Assembly: GCF_028583425.1 (NCBI RefSeq) | Contig: NC_072806.1 | Span: forward strand, 32,596,001-32,660,000 | Length of the DNA: 64,000 nt | Source of the DNA: Eublepharis macularius | Lineage: Eukaryota; Chordata; Lepidosauria; Squamata; Eublepharidae | Reading direction: 5' to 3' | Part shown: piece after piece, positions 61,106-64,000 of the stretch | Layout: the number at the start of each line of letters is the position of its first letter | Position numbering within the stretch: position 1 is the stretch's first letter | Program-made: the position numbers and the translations under genes | The notes under the pieces: generated by a model | Databases searched by the model: none | Seen by the model: the letters and a program-made list of their open reading frames with translations, nothing else | What the model was told of the DNA's origin: nothing

Positions 61106-61196
61106 GTTGTGGCACCGTCGAAGTATCGTGGCGTCTCTTTTGTTGCTACTTGTGGTTCTTATGTCTGCGTATTATATTGAAGGAGCACATCAACAG
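61106..61196 (+). CDS. VMP1: Vacuole membrane protein 1, coding exon 3 (first membrane span)
   Basis: Follows ccctcctccag and ends caacag|gtaatc. After completing a Lys codon it reads [20 protein letters not shown] then [10 protein letters not shown], against human [49 protein letters not shown] is the first transmembrane helix. Confidence 0.96.
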
Positions 61197-62609
61197 GTAA
61201 TCCTGATGCCTAGGGCAGATCTAAGGCCTTCTAAATGCCCAAAGTGCCTTCCGTCCATCTTGTGGCGATCTTGACACCAGTTAGAAGGTGCACAAATGTG
61301 TTCACCCATAACTGAACACGTTTCTTCCGGTAACAGTTCTCTGCTCTTCTCTAGGTTTAGGAGGCTATCAGGAAATCTCTCTTACCTCACCCTTTTGCCT
61401 CACTGTTCTTCAGGCCTTTTTGCAACAAGGACAAACTCATCCCACCTTCTCGAAATCATAGCTGGGGATGAAGGAGAAGGGAGTGTTTGGGTCTACAGTC
61501 ATACAGAGTCAGAAGTATTCAGGCCTCTTCTAGTATCATCTCTGTTTCTAGACTCTCACTCCCCTCCTCCAGGGGTAAAGCACAATTTTTGCTGACTATA
61601 CAGTCTGTGCAAAATGTGTGGACTGCTGAGAGCAACCCTGTATGGTGGACCATCATTGTTCCCAGAACGGAGGCTGGGGGCAAGTGGTTTGTCCCAGGTC
61701 AGTGAGTGTGTTTGTGGCGTTCGAGTCAGGGACTTTGGCCGAGCCTCTTAGTCATTAAGTACTCTAGATACAAAGGGAATCGCTTTAACGTGAATCTGTG
61801 GTTTTTAGTCTGCAGTATCCCACGTTTCACCAGAGCTAAGTCCTTCCCAAAGAGCTCACACGCTAAGGGCCGCTTTCCAGATTCTATGGTGCTGCAGCGC
61901 ATCCCAGTTCCTGATAGGGAGGTAGTAGGGTGAACTTGGTGCTGAAAACTACCGTATGAAAAATTCCACCCAGTTATCAAGGAAAAGCAGGAGGAGGTAT
62001 AATTGTCAATGCTTTGATTACAGAAACGGTTGACAATAATGGTTTGGAAAGATGCTTTAAAGCAGGGATGACTTAACTACCCTCTTTTGCGGGCTACCTG
62101 TTGGTTAGTGTTAAGCACTAGCACCTACCAGTGTTGTAGAATAGTATTGTACCCACAGGGGGGTTCTTAACAGCGGAGGCATCCAGCAAACGTGTGTGGA
62201 GAGGACTGGAGAACGGGCTCTGCTCAAGGGATTAGAAGTGGATCTAGGCCTACTTCCTGCATTTTTTTGGTGTGAATTCCAGGAACTTACACCAGAAATT
62301 GGCTTCTCTGCTTGTAACACTACAGTATGAAACATAAGTCTTGGGGAGTTACCGTAGGCTCTTCATAGTCTCCATGCTCCACATTAGGCATCATACCAAT
62401 AGTTAGGGAAGCAATGCTTGTAGCCAGGGGTTGACCTACCAGTGTTTGGTCCTGTCTACCTTCCAGTAGTGGGGGGGGGGGGTGTTATGTGGTCCATCTG
62501 CCCCTACGTGCCGGGGAGTTAGAGTTTACCAACCCGCACCTCTGCCCTCTTTCCCCCCTGTGCATGGTGTGCAGGGAAGGGGAATGGCACCCCATCTGGG
62601 ATATTGAAA

Positions 62610-62745
62610 TGTATGCTGCCATATAAGATTTGATTGTATTGTTTTACTGTTTTATCTGTTTAACTCTGTAATCTATCTGTTGCTGTAACCCGCCCTGAGC
62701 CCGCTTGCGGGGAGGGCGGGCTATAAATGTAATCGATCAATCAAT
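62610..62745 (+). mobile_element. CR1-type LINE 3' end
   Basis: tgctgtaacccgccctgagc then cgcttgcggggagggcgggc and tataaatgtaatcgatcaat, with a hairpin-forming GC stem followed by a short simple tail (atcaatca). Strongly 5'-truncated. Confidence 0.65.
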
Positions 62746-62979
62746 CAGTATGCAAGCAGCCATTTACTGAAATTTACCATTGCAACTTCCGGGGCCCACT
62801 GAGGGCCATTGCCTCCCCTTCTCTGTTTGTCAAGCCAGAAGTAAAAAGGGGTGCAGAGAGGGTGTTGTCCGCAGGCCTGATTGGTGGGTGGGGATGGGGG
62901 CCCCTGACTGTTAGGACCTTGCTGCATTCACAAGCTGGCCATCCAGGAAAGTAAGTCGCTGACCTGGGCATTGGGGGCA

Positions 62980-63208
62980 CTTGCATCTGACGAAGAGAGC
63001 TGTAGTTCTCGAAAGCTGACGATGCATCTGACGAAGAGAGCTGTGGTTCTTGAAAGCTGACAATGCATCTGATGAAGAGAGCTGTGGTTCTCGAAAGCTG
63101 GCGATGCATCTGACGAAGAGAGCTGTGGTTCTCAAAAGCTGACGATGCATCTGACGAAGAGAGCTGTGGTTCTCAAAAGCTGACGAAGAGAGCTGTGGTT
63201 CTCGAAAG
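62980..63208 (+). repeat. 41-bp minisatellite, about 6 units
   Basis: Unit beginning atgcatctgacgaagagagc and continuing tgtggttctcgaaagctgac at 63022, 63063, 63104 and 63145 (exact 41-nt spacing), with partial units before and a shortened last unit. It is an expansion of the hairpin part of the fold-back family and is followed by the normal family end (63209-63265). Confidence 0.92.
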
Positions 63209-63265
63209 CTTGTGCTACAATAAAGTTGGTTAGTCTTAAAGGTGCTACTGGACTCTTTACTGTCT
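63209..63265 (+). repeat. Fold-back family end, single arm
   Basis: cttgtgctacaataaagttg gttagtcttaaaggtgctac then tggactcttta: the same right arm as in 22295-22350 and 43490-43545, here without an inverted partner. Confidence 0.8.
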
Positions 63266-63304
63266 CACAACTGTAGAATCCCACTTTGCTTGCATTGATG
63301 TTGA

Positions 63305-64000
<696 letters not shown>

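Noticed and set aside
62774-63150. Minus-strand ORFs with repeated MHRQLSRTTALFVRC-like peptide
   Set aside because: This is a translation of the 41-bp minisatellite, whose unit length is not a multiple of three, so it gives similar peptides in several frames. No host gene evidence.
62980-63208. CRISPR-like array
   Set aside because: Units are contiguous 41-mers without unique spacers, in an animal genome. It is a minisatellite.

Overview
This window is vertebrate nuclear DNA. It contains spliced genes with GT-AG introns, a CpG-island promoter, and roughly a third or more recognisable interspersed repeats. The repeat mix points to a squamate reptile, probably a gecko-like lizard: BovB/RTE-type LINEs, CR1 tails, an L1, Penelope-like fragments, tRNA-derived SINEs and 5S-rRNA-derived SINEs that share a BovB-like tail. 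The species call is inference. The gene identities are direct protein matches from memory of the families.

Three genes lie in the order known from other vertebrates, CLTC > < PTRH2 | VMP1 >. (1) About 1-13 kb holds the 3' end of CLTC (clathrin heavy chain, + strand): seven ordinary coding exons (550-11559), a 21-nt alternative microexon (5859-5879), and a 3' UTR ending near 12.97 kb. (2) About 13-19.6 kb is a repeat-rich tail-to-tail intergenic stretch. (3) 19.6-20.3 kb holds the last, main coding exon of PTRH2 (peptidyl-tRNA hydrolase 2, - strand). Its intron runs to a CpG island at about 22.8-24.0 kb, which also looks like the start of VMP1 (+ strand). (4) 23.5-54.6 kb is the long first intron of VMP1. 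(5) 54.6-64 kb carries VMP1 coding exons with residues 1-129; the gene continues beyond the window.

The VMP1 intron is a museum of mobile DNA. At 45.7-52.6 kb sits a full-length L1-clade LINE with both ORFs open, a 24-nt A tail and a perfect 16-bp target duplication, so it is a very young insertion. It has an unusually long (1.6 kb) inter-ORF spacer with internal repeats. At 41.3-45.5 kb an older RTE LINE has been hit by a solo LTR, a 707-bp fold-back element and a hAT MITE, each with its own target duplication. Three copies of the same hAT MITE family, a palindromic repeat family with a hammerhead-like core, a 41-bp minisatellite grown from that family, and an 860-bp AT-rich hAT-like element are the least routine items.

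The three host genes are not known to act in one pathway. CLTC drives coated-vesicle traffic, PTRH2 is a mitochondrial-surface peptidyl-tRNA hydrolase, and VMP1 is an ER scramblase-type protein needed for autophagosome formation. Their linkage is conserved synteny, and PTRH2 and VMP1 appear to share one bidirectional promoter.
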